From the NCBI RefSeq assembly GCF_030464365.1, contig NZ_VCYI01000001.1, positions 186,001-250,000 on the forward strand: 64,000 nt of DNA, read 5' to 3'. A program made the translations under genes and the position numbers. The notes beneath the pieces are model-generated. The model was given only the letters and a program-made list of their open reading frames with translations, ran no database searches and had not been told where the DNA came from. This DNA comes from Methanoculleus methanifontis. GTDB lineage: Archaea > Halobacteriota > Methanomicrobia > Methanomicrobiales > Methanoculleaceae. Shown here in pieces: positions 41,469 through 50,114 of the stretch. Position 1 is the stretch's first letter, and the number at the start of each line of letters is the position of its first letter.

Positions 41469-43268
41469 TTACGCTCTCTTCTTTCGTTTCGCCGGGACGA
41501 GACACTTCCACGCGCTGCCGATGAGATCCCCCCTCCCGGCGGCGCGGAGCCCTTCGCGGACGAGCCCGTAGTTCTCCGGGTCGCGATAGTGCATGAGCGC
41601 CCGCTGGACACGTTTCTCCCGATCTCTCGGGACGTAGACCTCTTCGAGGGTGAAGGGGTCGAGCCCGGTGTGGTAGATGGTCGTCGAGATGCTCATCGGG
41701 GTCGGCGTGAAGTCCTGCACCTGCTCGGTGTAAAGCCCGGTGTCCCGGACGTACTCGGCGAGTTCGACCATATCGGTTATCCGGCAGCCGGGATGGCCGG
41801 ACATCAGGTAGGGGACGAGATACTGGCGTTTCTTCTTCCCCTCCTGGAGGACCTCGAACCGTTCGCGGAAGGCGTCGAACGCCTTGCGGGGCGGTTTCCC
41901 CATGCAGGCGCAGACCCGTTCCGAGACGTGTTCGGGAGCGACCTTGAGGTGGCCGGAGACGTGGTGTGCGCAGATCTCGGCGAGATACTCCTCGTCTCCC
42001 GGGATCAGGTCGTAGCGGATTCCCGACGCGATGAAGACCCGTTTCACCCCCGGGATCTCCCGGAGCCGCCGGAGCAGGCTGACCTGTTCCTCGTGGCTCC
42101 GGTCGAGTGCGGGGCAGTCGATGCAGCGGCGCTCAGAGCAGGTGCCGGCGGTCTCCCACCGGCCGCAGTGGATGCCGTACATGTTCGCCGTCGGCCCCCC
42201 GACGTCCTGGACGACCCCGGTGAACTCCGGCATCTTCGCCATCCGTTCCACCTCGCGGACGACCGAGTCCGCGCTCCGGCTCTGGATGATCCGTCCCTGG
42301 TGGTGGGTCAGGGCGCAGAACGAACAGGCGCCGAAACACCCCCGGTGGGTGACAACCGAGAACCTGACGGGTTCGAGGGCGGGTATGGGTTCGGAGTAGG
42401 AAGGGTGGGCTCTGCGCGTGTAGGGGAGTTCGTAGACCCGGTCGAGTTCGTCGCTCGAGAGCGGCATCGCCGGCGGGTTCTGGACGACGACGGTCTTCGG
42501 GTGCGGCTGGGCCACGGGCCTGCCCCGGAGCGGGTCCTGCTCGGTGTAGTGCATCGCAAACGCCTTTGCGTAAGCATACCGGTCCTCCTTCACCTCCGGG
42601 TAGCCGGGGATGACGACGTAGCCGGACTGGTCGATGCCCCGCCAGGTCTTCTTCTCGACACGATAAGCGGTGCCGGGGATGTCGGTGAGGGCTCGCGCAG
42701 TCTCCCCGGCGGCGAGACGGTCGGCGACCGCGACCACCTGCCGCTCGCCCATCCCGAAGACCAGGAGGTCGGCCGGGGCGTCGGCGAGGATGGACTGCCG
42801 GACGGAGTCGGACCAGTAGTCGTAGTGGGCGAACCTCCGGAGGCTCGCCTCGATCCCGCCGATGACGATGGGCGTTTTTGGGAAGAGAGCGTGAATGCGG
42901 TCGGTGTAGACCAGGGTCGCCCGGTCGGGCCGCAGAAGCCTCCCCGCCGGCGAGTAGACATCCGAACGCCGGCGTTTCAGGTTCGGCGTGAAGGCGTTCA
43001 CCAGCGAATCGACGTTTCCGGCCGAGACCGAGAAAAATAGCCGCGGCTCGCCGAGGCGCCTCAGATCTTCGTCGTTCTTCCAGTCGGGCTGGGCGATGAT
43101 GCCGACCGAGTAGCCGGCGTTGACGAGCACCCGACCAAGGAGCGCCGTCCCGAAGGAGGGATGGTCGACGTAGGCGTCGCCGGTGATGAGGACGACGTCG
43201 AACTGGTCGATCCCGAGCCGTTCCGCCTCCGCGACCGTCATCGGGAGGTATTCTGGCTGGCCGGTCAT
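41469..43268 (-). CDS. YgiQ-family radical SAM protein
   Basis: A 599-residue enzyme of the YgiQ group (UPF0313). The 4Fe-4S motif CFGACSFC near residue 300 follows VVTHRG, and the N-terminus DVVLITGDAYVDHPSFGTALLGRVL is the family signature. Also present are GGIEASLRRFAHYDYW, GHLKVAPEHVS and TPTPMSISTTIYHTGLDPF. YgiQ proteins lack a proven reaction; some carry a B12-like N-terminal fold. The stop of the PPC-domain gene upstream overlaps its start by four bases, so the pair is probably co-translated. Confidence 0.9.
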   Translation of the reverse strand: MTGQPEYLPMTVAEAERLGIDQFDVVLITGDAYVDHPSFGTALLGRVLVNAGYSVGIIAQPDWKNDEDLRRLGEPRLFFSVSAGNVDSLVNAFTPNLKRRRSDVYSPAGRLLRPDRATLVYTDRIHALFPKTPIVIGGIEASLRRFAHYDYWSDSVRQSILADAPADLLVFGMGERQVVAVADRLAAGETARALTDIPGTAYRVEKKTWRGIDQSGYVVIPGYPEVKEDRYAYAKAFAMHYTEQDPLRGRPVAQPHPKTVVVQNPPAMPLSSDELDRVYELPYTRRAHPSYSEPIPALEPVRFSVVTHRGCFGACSFCALTHHQGRIIQSRSADSVVREVERMAKMPEFTGVVQDVGGPTANMYGIHCGRWETAGTCSERRCIDCPALDRSHEEQVSLLRRLREIPGVKRVFIASGIRYDLIPGDEEYLAEICAHHVSGHLKVAPEHVSERVCACMGKPPRKAFDAFRERFEVLQEGKKKRQYLVPYLMSGHPGCRITDMVELAEYVRDTGLYTEQVQDFTPTPMSISTTIYHTGLDPFTLEEVYVPRDREKRVQRALMHYRDPENYGLVREGLRAAGRGDLIGSAWKCLVPAKRKKRA

Positions 43269-43714
43269 GGGAGCGTCCGGTCGAAGACCGGGAGGTCGAC
43301 GCCGGTCTTCTCGTCCGGGAGCCGTTTTGCGGCGATGCCGACGAACTCCGTGACGATAGCTTCAATCACCAGGTAGACCTCCGCCTTCTCGCGGAGGCAC
43401 CCGACGAGCGACCGTATCCCCTTCCCTGCCGCCGCATGAAGGTGGATGGACGCCCCGTCCTCCCCCGGGTAGATGGTCGCGAACCCGAGGAGTTCCCAGC
43501 CCCCGAAGACCTCTTCGCCCCGGGGGGACGGCGGGATGACCGGCTCTTTGGGCCCCGTCACGATCGTTGCCGACCGGACGGCCCCGAGGAACTGGATCGT
43601 GCCGTTCTGGATGTTCATCGCCGCGACAAACCGCTGGATCTCCCGGATAAAGTCCTCTCCGTTGTCGATCCGGATGGTAAAAACCCTGCCGACCTGTCCT
43701 TCCGAGTACTGCAT
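43265..43714 (-). CDS. PPC (DUF296) domain protein
   Basis: A protein of 149 residues consisting of one PPC domain. The pattern GRVFTIRIDNGEDFIREIQRF, then GAVRSATI and the metal-site IHLHAAAGKG near residue 105, is typical. PPC proteins in archaea form trimers and are linked to DNA binding or regulation. ATG 43714 is preceded by GGAGAGTGA. The TATA-like ACTAATAATACC lies 40-50 bases upstream. It overlaps the radical SAM gene downstream. Confidence 0.86.
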   Translation of the reverse strand: MQYSEGQVGRVFTIRIDNGEDFIREIQRFVAAMNIQNGTIQFLGAVRSATIVTGPKEPVIPPSPRGEEVFGGWELLGFATIYPGEDGASIHLHAAAGKGIRSLVGCLREKAEVYLVIEAIVTEFVGIAAKRLPDEKTGVDLPVFDRTLP

Positions 43715-43785
43715 GGATTCACTCTCCAGGATATGATGGTGTCGTCTGGTATTATTAGTGCCTGGGCCGTTGCGCGTGCGGGCAG

Positions 43786-43794
43786 TTATATACC
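43786..43794 (+). promoter_or_regulatory. TATA box of the acyltransferase gene
   Basis: TTATATACC at 43786-43794 lies about 45 bases before GTG 43836 and is the likely promoter of the plus-strand gene. The same A/T-rich segment could also contribute to the divergent PPC gene. Confidence 0.5.
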
Positions 43795-43835
43795 CTCCCG
43801 GTAATGTTCCTCTGTCCTGCGGGCGATAGAGAGGT

Positions 43836-44975
43836 GTGGCTGCGGTGGTCTGGTTCCGGGAGGTCGAGTACATGCGGGGGTTTGCGCCCCTCGCCGTGGT
43901 CGCCGTCCACATCTCCATGAACTACACCCGGATCCCCGCCGTTAACCTGCTCGCGCTTGTAAACGTCTTCATCTACGTCGCCGCCCACTTCGCGGTGCCG
44001 GTCTTCGTCTTCATATCCGGCTGGGTGCTTGCGGCGCGGTATTCCGGCGATTACCCGCTCCGTGGATTCTACCGGCGCCGGGCGAGGACGATCCTCCTTC
44101 CCTACCTCTTCTTCACCGCGCTCTACCTCATGGTGACGGTCGAGGGGACGATCGGGTTCGCCGGCGTTCCCTCTCCGGAGATGGCGGCAGAAGCCCTCCT
44201 CCTCGGGACCGCCGCCTACCACCTCTGGTTCTTCGTCCTGATCATCCAGCTCTACCTCCTCTTCCCCCTGATCATGAGAGGCTACGACCGGTTCGACCGG
44301 AGCGGGGCGGCGCTCTTTCTCCTCCTCGCCCTCCTCTTCGTCCAGATTCTCTGGAACGCGGGCGCCCACCTTGCGGGAGCGTTCGCGGGCACGGAGTGGT
44401 ACACGGTGCTGATCCGCCTCTTTCCGTCGCACCTCCTCTACTTCGTCCTCGGGATCCACGCCGCCCGGTATACCGATGGCTGCCGCTCGGCGCTCTGCTC
44501 TCTCCCGGCGGCGTGGATCCTCGCCGCGGCCGGTGCGGGCGCCCTCCTCATCGGCGGCATCTGGGCGGCGACCGTGCTCCGCTACGGGAGTATCTCCGGC
44601 GCGACTCTCGCGGTCTTCTGCATCTACCGGATCCTGGAGCCGTTCTACTACGTTCCCGTCATCGCCGCGCTCGTCCTCGCGGCCTGGCGGCTGGATGAGA
44701 GGGGGGGCCGGCGTGCGGCTGCTTCCCGGTTATTCGGGGAGCATTCCTACGGGATATACCTCGTCCACCCGCTCGTCATCGCCGCCGGTGCGGCCGCCTG
44801 GACCTCCCTCACGGGGCTCTCGTGGGCGGACTGGGAAACCTACCCGGTGATCTTCGCCGCGGCGGCCGTGGTGAGTTACGGGGCGGTGCGGCACCTCTCC
44901 CGCGTCCCGTATGCCGGGTGGCTGCTCGGGGAGCCGCGGGTGCGGCGGAGGCCGGGGCGCTCCGGCGGCACGTAA
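43836..44975 (+). CDS. Acyltransferase 3 family membrane protein
   Basis: A 379-residue membrane protein with about ten hydrophobic segments. The first helix EVEYMRGFAPLAVVAVHISMNY has the conserved R and H (MRG..VVAVH) of the acyltransferase 3 family, and FRRRARTILLPYLFF and EHSYGIYLVHPLV are also typical. Members move acyl groups, often acetyl, onto surface sugars or lipids. The start is GTG 43836; GTG 43845 is also possible because GAGAGGTG lies just before. The C-terminus is a short Arg-rich tail. Confidence 0.85.
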   Translation: MAAVVWFREVEYMRGFAPLAVVAVHISMNYTRIPAVNLLALVNVFIYVAAHFAVPVFVFISGWVLAARYSGDYPLRGFYRRRARTILLPYLFFTALYLMVTVEGTIGFAGVPSPEMAAEALLLGTAAYHLWFFVLIIQLYLLFPLIMRGYDRFDRSGAALFLLLALLFVQILWNAGAHLAGAFAGTEWYTVLIRLFPSHLLYFVLGIHAARYTDGCRSALCSLPAAWILAAAGAGALLIGGIWAATVLRYGSISGATLAVFCIYRILEPFYYVPVIAALVLAAWRLDERGGRRAAASRLFGEHSYGIYLVHPLVIAAGAAAWTSLTGLSWADWETYPVIFAAAAVVSYGAVRHLSRVPYAGWLLGEPRVRRRPGRSGGT

Positions 44976-45480
44976 CCGGAGCTCCCTGTTGCCGGCAACC
45001 CATGAAGTAAAAAGGTATGGTTTTAAATAATGGGTGATCCGTTCCGGTTTCCAAAACCAGCCCCTCCAATGGATCGTGAGTCGAGATCCCGGGGCGATCC
45101 GGCTTCCCGGGTATCCCTCCCTCCCATGTACACCAAACCCTCCCGGATTTTTCCATAATTCCGGCAATTCGGTGAAATTTATTTTTATAATGTGTTGCTT
45201 ATAAACAATCCCCGTAGCACCCCCTACAACCTTTAAAAACCGTCCACAACATTCCTCCGGGACCCTGGATCAGGGATAACTATATATGTGATGATGGATA
45301 TCTCCTGCTCACGGTAGCCGCTGAGGCCAGCCGGGGGGGGAGACGTTAATCTCGACGGGCGCCCGGCAGGCCGGTGAGGCAGGGCCGTCCCGGTTATCCG
45401 GGAGAGCGGTCATGCTACTGTGCCGGGCGACCCGTCTCGTAAACCACCGCCCGGGAGTCAAATCCAAGGAGTGATTGGAG
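44976..45480 (+). promoter_or_regulatory. Long intergenic region with promoter and structured leader
   Basis: No gene is seen in these 505 bases. TATATATGTG at 45281-45290 is a strong TATA box, giving a leader of about 170 bases before ATG 45481. In it GGGCGCCCGGCA (45357-45368) pairs with TGCCGGGCG-A-CCC (45421-45433) over 12 bp with one bulge. Inside is a perfect hairpin TCCCGG-TTAT-CCGGGA (45388-45403) extended by CCG/CGG (45385-45387, 45407-45409). Another TATA-like TTATAAAC is near 45199-45206. It could be a cis-regulatory RNA; I could not match a known riboswitch. Confidence 0.5.
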
Positions 45481-46551
45481 ATGAAAGTTCGAGTACCGCT
45501 AGGTATCGCTACCGCGGTTATGATGATACTGGCAGCCATGGTCCTGCCGGTGTCGGCGGAAGTGGTGCCGATGTGCACCCCCGTAGATGGAGAAGATGTC
45601 GAAACGTTGGCCCAGATTGCGACGGGGGGAGGAGAAGTCCCCATTGTGCTCTGCAAATGGGAATCTGACACCACTGGATCCTGGGAAGACGGCGATCCGA
45701 CACACGCTATCCCGGGAAGCCAGTTCCTGCCCCCCGTAACGTACAACGGCGTGAAGACTGTTAAATATTACGCTGTTGTCTACGATGATGAGGAGAACGG
45801 CGATGTGAACGTCGTCTCCTGGGATGTCTCCCAGCCGGAGAACTGCTGGGGCAACGGCTCGTTCGTGTACCAGGTGATGGGCACGAAGGTCAACAACCAG
45901 GACCAGGCCGTGACGCTCTTCCAGCGGGCTCTGGACCGCGGTCTGCTGACCGTTGCCGAGGGCTACGACGCCAACCTCATCCTCACCGAGTACCTCGAGA
46001 AGGGCACCGCCGCTCTCTGGGTCGGCCAGGCTGACCTCTGCTACTGCGCTCCCGCTGGTGACTACTGCGTTGAGGCGAACGCCATCGACCACAACAACAA
46101 CTGGGCCGAGCCGCTCTACAACACCTTCGAGTACGTGCCCGTCACCGCCTTTGACATCGACTTCAGCTCGGTCAACTACGGCAGCGTGAACATCAACGTG
46201 CCCAAGTGGGTTGCAGGCAACACCGTCTTCAGCGAGGGTGACAACCGCCCGACCGTCCGCAACATCGGCAACACCCACCTGCAGGTCGCCATCCAGCAGG
46301 ACGACATGCAGCTTGGAGAGAGCCTGAACGGCTGGAACGTCGAGTGGGGCGCCCGCATGGGCAACGATAACGCCAACGCGGCCTACTACGAGCCCTTCGA
46401 GCCCGTCGTCCTGCCAAACGCCCTCACGCTCTGCGACCAGGACGAGCTCGACTTCTACATCGAGGTCTTCAAGGGAACCACCGGTGAGAAGACCGGCACG
46501 ATGATCCTTGGGGCTGTTCCGTCGTGCGATGACGACGAGATTCTCGAGTAA
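45481..46551 (+). CDS. Exported surface-type protein, paralogue of the 47931 gene
   Basis: A protein of 356 residues with a signal peptide (IATAVMMILAAMVLPVSA). The mature part has several Cys residues (MCTPVDG, VLCKWE, CYCAP, CDQDEL) that may form disulphides. It shows the pattern PGSQFLPPVTYNGVKTVKYYAVV and DIDFSSVNYGSVNINVPKWVAGN, also VRNIGNTHLQVAIQQDDMQLGE. These stretches recur in the third gene of the cluster, so the two are paralogues. There is no membrane anchor. ATG 45481 has AGGAGTGA nine bases upstream. Confidence 0.82.
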   Translation: MKVRVPLGIATAVMMILAAMVLPVSAEVVPMCTPVDGEDVETLAQIATGGGEVPIVLCKWESDTTGSWEDGDPTHAIPGSQFLPPVTYNGVKTVKYYAVVYDDEENGDVNVVSWDVSQPENCWGNGSFVYQVMGTKVNNQDQAVTLFQRALDRGLLTVAEGYDANLILTEYLEKGTAALWVGQADLCYCAPAGDYCVEANAIDHNNNWAEPLYNTFEYVPVTAFDIDFSSVNYGSVNINVPKWVAGNTVFSEGDNRPTVRNIGNTHLQVAIQQDDMQLGESLNGWNVEWGARMGNDNANAAYYEPFEPVVLPNALTLCDQDELDFYIEVFKGTTGEKTGTMILGAVPSCDDDEILE

Positions 46552-46582
46552 GATCGAGTGCAGTACAGGTTATGACTATCCC

Positions 46583-46618
46583 GCCGGGCTTGCGCCGTTC
46601 TGCGGCGCAACAACCGGC
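46583..46618 (+). terminator. Hairpin after the first surface gene
   Basis: TTGCGCCG (46590-46597) and CGGCGCAA (46603-46610) form a perfect eight-base stem with a five-base loop, extended by GCCGG/CCGGC on the outside (46583-46587, 46614-46618). It lies between two genes of the same cluster and may cut or attenuate transcripts. Confidence 0.45.
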
Positions 46619-46669
46619 ATTTATGGCTGCGAGAACGTAGCCCAAGACAACTGAGAAGAAGGAGAGGCG

Positions 46670-47863
46670 ATGAATCTGAGAAGAAGGGTGGTGACGGTCG
46701 CTGCCATCGTACTGGTGGCGGTGCTCGTCTGCCAGCCCGTGAGTGCTGCAGGCATAGCCGTTGGACCTTCCAGCCTGACGATAGAGAACGGGCTGCGTGG
46801 AGGGTCTTTCGAGCGGTCGTTGACCGTCTTCAACCCCTCCGATACGGGTTTTGAGGTGGTCCTCAAGACCGAAGGTTCCGCAGGGGACTGGCTCCGGTTC
46901 TCTGCCGTTGATGGTGATGAGGAGATTGAGAAGGTCTACGTCCCGGAGAAAGGCCAGACCCCTGTTCTGATGGACGTGACGGTTCCTGACGATGCGGCGA
47001 ACGGCCGTTATACGGCAACGGTCGTCGTTGAGACGGTGCCCGGCGAAGAGATCCCCGGCTCAGTGGGGATGATCCTCCAGGCGAAGTCCGCCCTGGAGAT
47101 CTCGGTGACTGATGTCGAGAAGATCTCGGGCGAAGTCACGAGCATCGTGGTGAGAAACACCGAGGTGGATGTCCCGCTGGGTATCGAGGTCGGTTTCAAG
47201 AACACCGGGAACGTCGCGGTGACCCCTGAGATCGCCGCCGTCGTCTCCCGTGACGGGTCGGTCATCGACACCGCGACCTGGGCCGAGACGCCGGTTCGCC
47301 CCGGCACTACGGAACAGATCGTGGTGCACTGGCCCAACGAGGGACTTGCCGCTGGAACCTGCCAGGCGGACGTTACGGTCTTGCTCCGCGGCGAGGTACT
47401 GGCCAATGAGGGCCGGACCTTTGAAATTCTGCCGTTGGGATCCCTGACCCGGCAGGGTGAACTGGTCGATCTCAACTACGACGGGGCGCTTGTCGTCGGT
47501 AAACCGATCAAGATCACCGGGCTCTTCAAGAACTCGGGGTCCATCGCAACGAGAGCCAAACTCTCGGGCGAGATCTACCGGGGCGACAGCCTTATCGATG
47601 TCATCACCGGCGACGAGATGACGGTTCTGGTCTTCTCGGAGGATCCCCTGACCGCGTACTACACCCCGACGGAGCCGGGGGAGTACACGATGAAGACCTG
47701 TGCCGTCTTCGAGGGCAAAACGACCGAGGCGAAGGATATGGTCTTCACGGTTCAGTCCGATTCGTCGGGCCTGACCCTGCCGCTTTCCCCGGTCCCGGTT
47801 GCCGCAGCACTCGCGTTCATCTGCCTCCTGGTAGCGAGAAGGCGACATCGCGAGAACCGGTGA
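46670..47863 (+). CDS. Exported, membrane-anchored beta-domain protein
   Basis: A protein of 397 residues. A signal peptide (VVTVAAIVLVAVLVCQPVSA) is followed by about 330 residues of beta-sandwich character with NEW3/COG1470-like traits (LTVFNPSDTGFEVVLKTEGSAG, FKNTGNVAVTPEIAAVVSRDG, GLFKNSGSIATRAKLSGEIY). A C-terminal hydrophobic helix (VPVAAALAFICLLVARRRHR) with a basic tail anchors it to the membrane, with the bulk outside. The start ATG 46670 has AGGAGAGG upstream. It is the middle gene of the cluster. Confidence 0.82.
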   Translation: MNLRRRVVTVAAIVLVAVLVCQPVSAAGIAVGPSSLTIENGLRGGSFERSLTVFNPSDTGFEVVLKTEGSAGDWLRFSAVDGDEEIEKVYVPEKGQTPVLMDVTVPDDAANGRYTATVVVETVPGEEIPGSVGMILQAKSALEISVTDVEKISGEVTSIVVRNTEVDVPLGIEVGFKNTGNVAVTPEIAAVVSRDGSVIDTATWAETPVRPGTTEQIVVHWPNEGLAAGTCQADVTVLLRGEVLANEGRTFEILPLGSLTRQGELVDLNYDGALVVGKPIKITGLFKNSGSIATRAKLSGEIYRGDSLIDVITGDEMTVLVFSEDPLTAYYTPTEPGEYTMKTCAVFEGKTTEAKDMVFTVQSDSSGLTLPLSPVPVAAALAFICLLVARRRHRENR

Positions 47864-47872
47864 TCAGTTCCT

Positions 47873-47903
47873 GCCCGTGCGAGCTGCATGTTCTTGCGCG
47901 GGC
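47873..47903 (+). other. Hairpin before the third surface gene
   Basis: GCCCGTGCGAG (47873-47883) pairs with CTTGCGCGGGC (47893-47903) in an 11-bp stem with two G-T pairs. It follows the stop of the middle gene by nine bases and may be a processing or attenuation site. Confidence 0.4.
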
Positions 47904-47930
47904 GGGGCCACCGGATGAAGAGAGGAGTAA

Positions 47931-49550
47931 ATGATGAAAATTATGGGCAGAATCGCGGTAATCCTTGCGATTCTTCTTGTTTCGGCCTCCGTCGTGCCGG
48001 CACTTGCGGGCTCGCCCGTGGATACCCCCGGGGATCCTCTCGTGGGAAACGATCAGCAGACGGAGGCCGGCGCCGAAGCGATCGACGGTGATAGCCAGCC
48101 GCCCGAAGACCCCCTTTTCGAACCTGCCGACCCTGAGGACGATTCTTCGGGGCCGGATGAAGATCTGCCTGGTTCGGATGATTCATCCGATGACGAGGTA
48201 GACGATACGTCTCCGGTCGAGGGTGACGATGCCTCTGAGGCGACACCCGCACCGGAGGAACCGGACGACGGCCTGTCGCCGATCGAGAACGAGAACGAGA
48301 ACGAGAACGGTACGGTGACGCCGGAGCCGGAGGAGACGGTTGACCCGGTCACCACGGCACCCGACGATCCGGTGCCGGGGAACACCACGGCACCCGACGA
48401 TCCGATGCCGGGGAACACCACGGCACCCGACGATCCGATGCCGGGGAACACCACGGTGCCCGACGATCCGATGCCGGGGAACACCACGGTGCCCGACGAT
48501 CCGATGCCGGGGAACACCACGGTGCCCGACGATCCGATGCCGGGGAACACCACGGTGCCCGACGATCCGGTGCCGGGGAACACCACGGTGCCCGACGATC
48601 CGGCACTGACGAACACCACGGCGACCGAACCCGGGGTTGTGACGAACGAGTCCGTCTCCACCGACCCGCCGGCTGAGAACGAAACGGCCGCAGCGCTCCC
48701 CTCTCGCGCGGCTGTGCTCTGCATCTGGGAGCAACTCGATACTGCCGACGGTGCACTCGATGATGATCCGGTGGAGCCGGGCAGCCAGTTCCTGCCGCCC
48801 TGCGCCTACGGCGCCACGAAGGCCGTGCAGATCCGTGCGGTCGTCGCCGGGGGGAGCACGGTGTCGTATCCGATCGTTGCCGACGTGACGCTGCCCGACG
48901 GTTCGCCCCTCTCGCGGGTCAACCTGACCCGGCAGAACGCCACGGTGGATGCGCTCGAGAAGGCCTCCGTGGCCGGCCTGGTCTCCTACGCTCGCGATAC
49001 AGACCTCAATGAGGCTGTGCGCGCCCTGGAAGAGGGCGGTGCAGCGATCTATGCGGGTGAAGTCGACCTCTCCTTCAACCAGGCGCCCGGAGATTACCAG
49101 GTCTCGGTGCAGGTTCTTTCTGAAGAGGCGGATCCGGTCGATCAGCCGCTCGGGAGCATCTTCACCTACCTGCCGACGGCGTCGTTCGAGATCGACTTTG
49201 CCGCAGTGGATTACGGCACGATTGAACTGGGTGTCGATGCCTGGGTCGAGGGTGACGCTGAGTTCGGGACGGCACGGAACCCGACGGTGAGGAACACCGG
49301 CAACGTGCCGATCCGTGTCATCGTCAGCCAGGACGATATGGGGCTTGACGCCTCGGTCACGTACCTGGCTAAACTCGGCAGCAACGGCGTCCCTGTAGGT
49401 TTCGGGCCGATGGAAGAGGTGACACTCCCCGAAGTCCTGCCGGTGAATGAGACGGCGCCGCTCTCGCTCGCCCTTCGCATTTCCGGCGGCGAGGGTACGC
49501 CGAACGGCAGGCTCTGGGTCAGTTGCGTTCCTGCAACAGGGGATGACTGA
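47931..49550 (+). CDS. Exported protein with PDDP-PGNTT repeats, paralogue of the 45481 gene
   Basis: A protein of 539 residues. After the signal peptide (IAVILAILLVSASVVPALAG) comes an acidic, Pro/Ser/Asp-rich region, then about eight copies of an 11-residue repeat, (A/V)PDDP(M/V)PGNTT, each with an Asn-Thr-Thr glycosylation site. The C-terminal half is globular and aligns with the 45481 product: PGSQFLPPCAYGATKAVQIRAVV, then EIDFAAVDYGTIELGVDAWV, and TVRNTGNVPIRVIVSQDDMGL. No membrane anchor is visible. A long glycosylated stalk bearing a folded head at the cell surface is the likely form. ATG 47931 follows GAGAGGAG. Confidence 0.82.
   Translation: MMKIMGRIAVILAILLVSASVVPALAGSPVDTPGDPLVGNDQQTEAGAEAIDGDSQPPEDPLFEPADPEDDSSGPDEDLPGSDDSSDDEVDDTSPVEGDDASEATPAPEEPDDGLSPIENENENENGTVTPEPEETVDPVTTAPDDPVPGNTTAPDDPMPGNTTAPDDPMPGNTTVPDDPMPGNTTVPDDPMPGNTTVPDDPMPGNTTVPDDPVPGNTTVPDDPALTNTTATEPGVVTNESVSTDPPAENETAAALPSRAAVLCIWEQLDTADGALDDDPVEPGSQFLPPCAYGATKAVQIRAVVAGGSTVSYPIVADVTLPDGSPLSRVNLTRQNATVDALEKASVAGLVSYARDTDLNEAVRALEEGGAAIYAGEVDLSFNQAPGDYQVSVQVLSEEADPVDQPLGSIFTYLPTASFEIDFAAVDYGTIELGVDAWVEGDAEFGTARNPTVRNTGNVPIRVIVSQDDMGLDASVTYLAKLGSNGVPVGFGPMEEVTLPEVLPVNETAPLSLALRISGGEGTPNGRLWVSCVPATGDD
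48351..48605 (+). repeat. 33-bp tandem coding repeats (glycosylated stalk)
   Basis: About eight near-identical 33-base units, each with CCCGACGATCCG and GGGAACACCACGG, encode the (A/V)PDDP(M/V)PGNTT repeats. Divergence is limited to A/V and M/V codons, which implies recent expansion or gene conversion. Confidence 0.85.
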
Positions 49551-49746
49551 CCCGGCGCCTCTTCTTTTTGGCGGAGGGTGCCCCGGAGGGCCGAAAGCGG
49601 TAGGGGCGCACTGAGGGCCCGGGGGTGCTAGGGGTAGGGCTGCCTGAAGGCTTGCGGTCCGGGGTGTAATTGTTTTTCCAGAGATCTCTCGTTAGAAGGG
49701 GGGCAGATCGATATCCCCGGCTCCCGATAGAACTTCTTGAGCAGGC

Positions 49747-50114
49747 ATGCCTGTATGCCGGAAGCCGACGATGCAGATGACTGCCAATGCATTTGAAGCG
49801 TTTATTGGAGCAATTTATTATGCTGCAGGGATAGAAAAGGCGCGGAAGGTTATTCTTGGTACATTTTGTCGAAGAGCTCAAGACCTTCAATCTTGAAAGG
49901 CAACTGCAAAGGCAGACTTAAAGAGTATGTTGAATGGTACTCGTTAGGGATATTGAAATACAGCCCTTCTGATGAAGGCCCCGGCCATAAAAAGGTTTGG
50001 AAATCAACAGTCTGTCTTAACGGGGAAGAGATTGCGCAAGGTATCGGGTTCACCAAAAAGCGAGCCGAAATGGATGCTGCACGCAAGGCCCTAGTGGAAA
50101 TACTCGTCAAATAG
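49747..50114 (+). pseudogene. Degenerate ribonuclease III (catalytic remnant plus dsRNA-binding domain)
   Basis: From 49747 a frame reads MTANAFEAFIGAIYYAAGIEKARKVILGTF, the RNase III segment around the second active-site motif, and stops at about 49896. The homology moves to a second frame, with a partial VEELKTFNLE, then a third. That frame gives KGRLKEYVEWYSLGILKY, KVWKSTVCLNGEEIAQGIGFTKKRAEMDAARKAL (in parts), a dsRNA-binding domain, and ends at 50114. At least two frameshifts are needed and the N-terminal half with the first catalytic motif is gone. Base composition is lower in G+C than the neighbours, a sign of transfer. The gene lies just upstream of the cas operon. Confidence 0.7.

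Noticed and set aside
48053-48734. Minus-strand frames with GSSGTVVFPGI or RHRIVGHRGVP repeats
   Set aside because: These are reverse readings of the 33-bp stalk repeats at 48351-48605.
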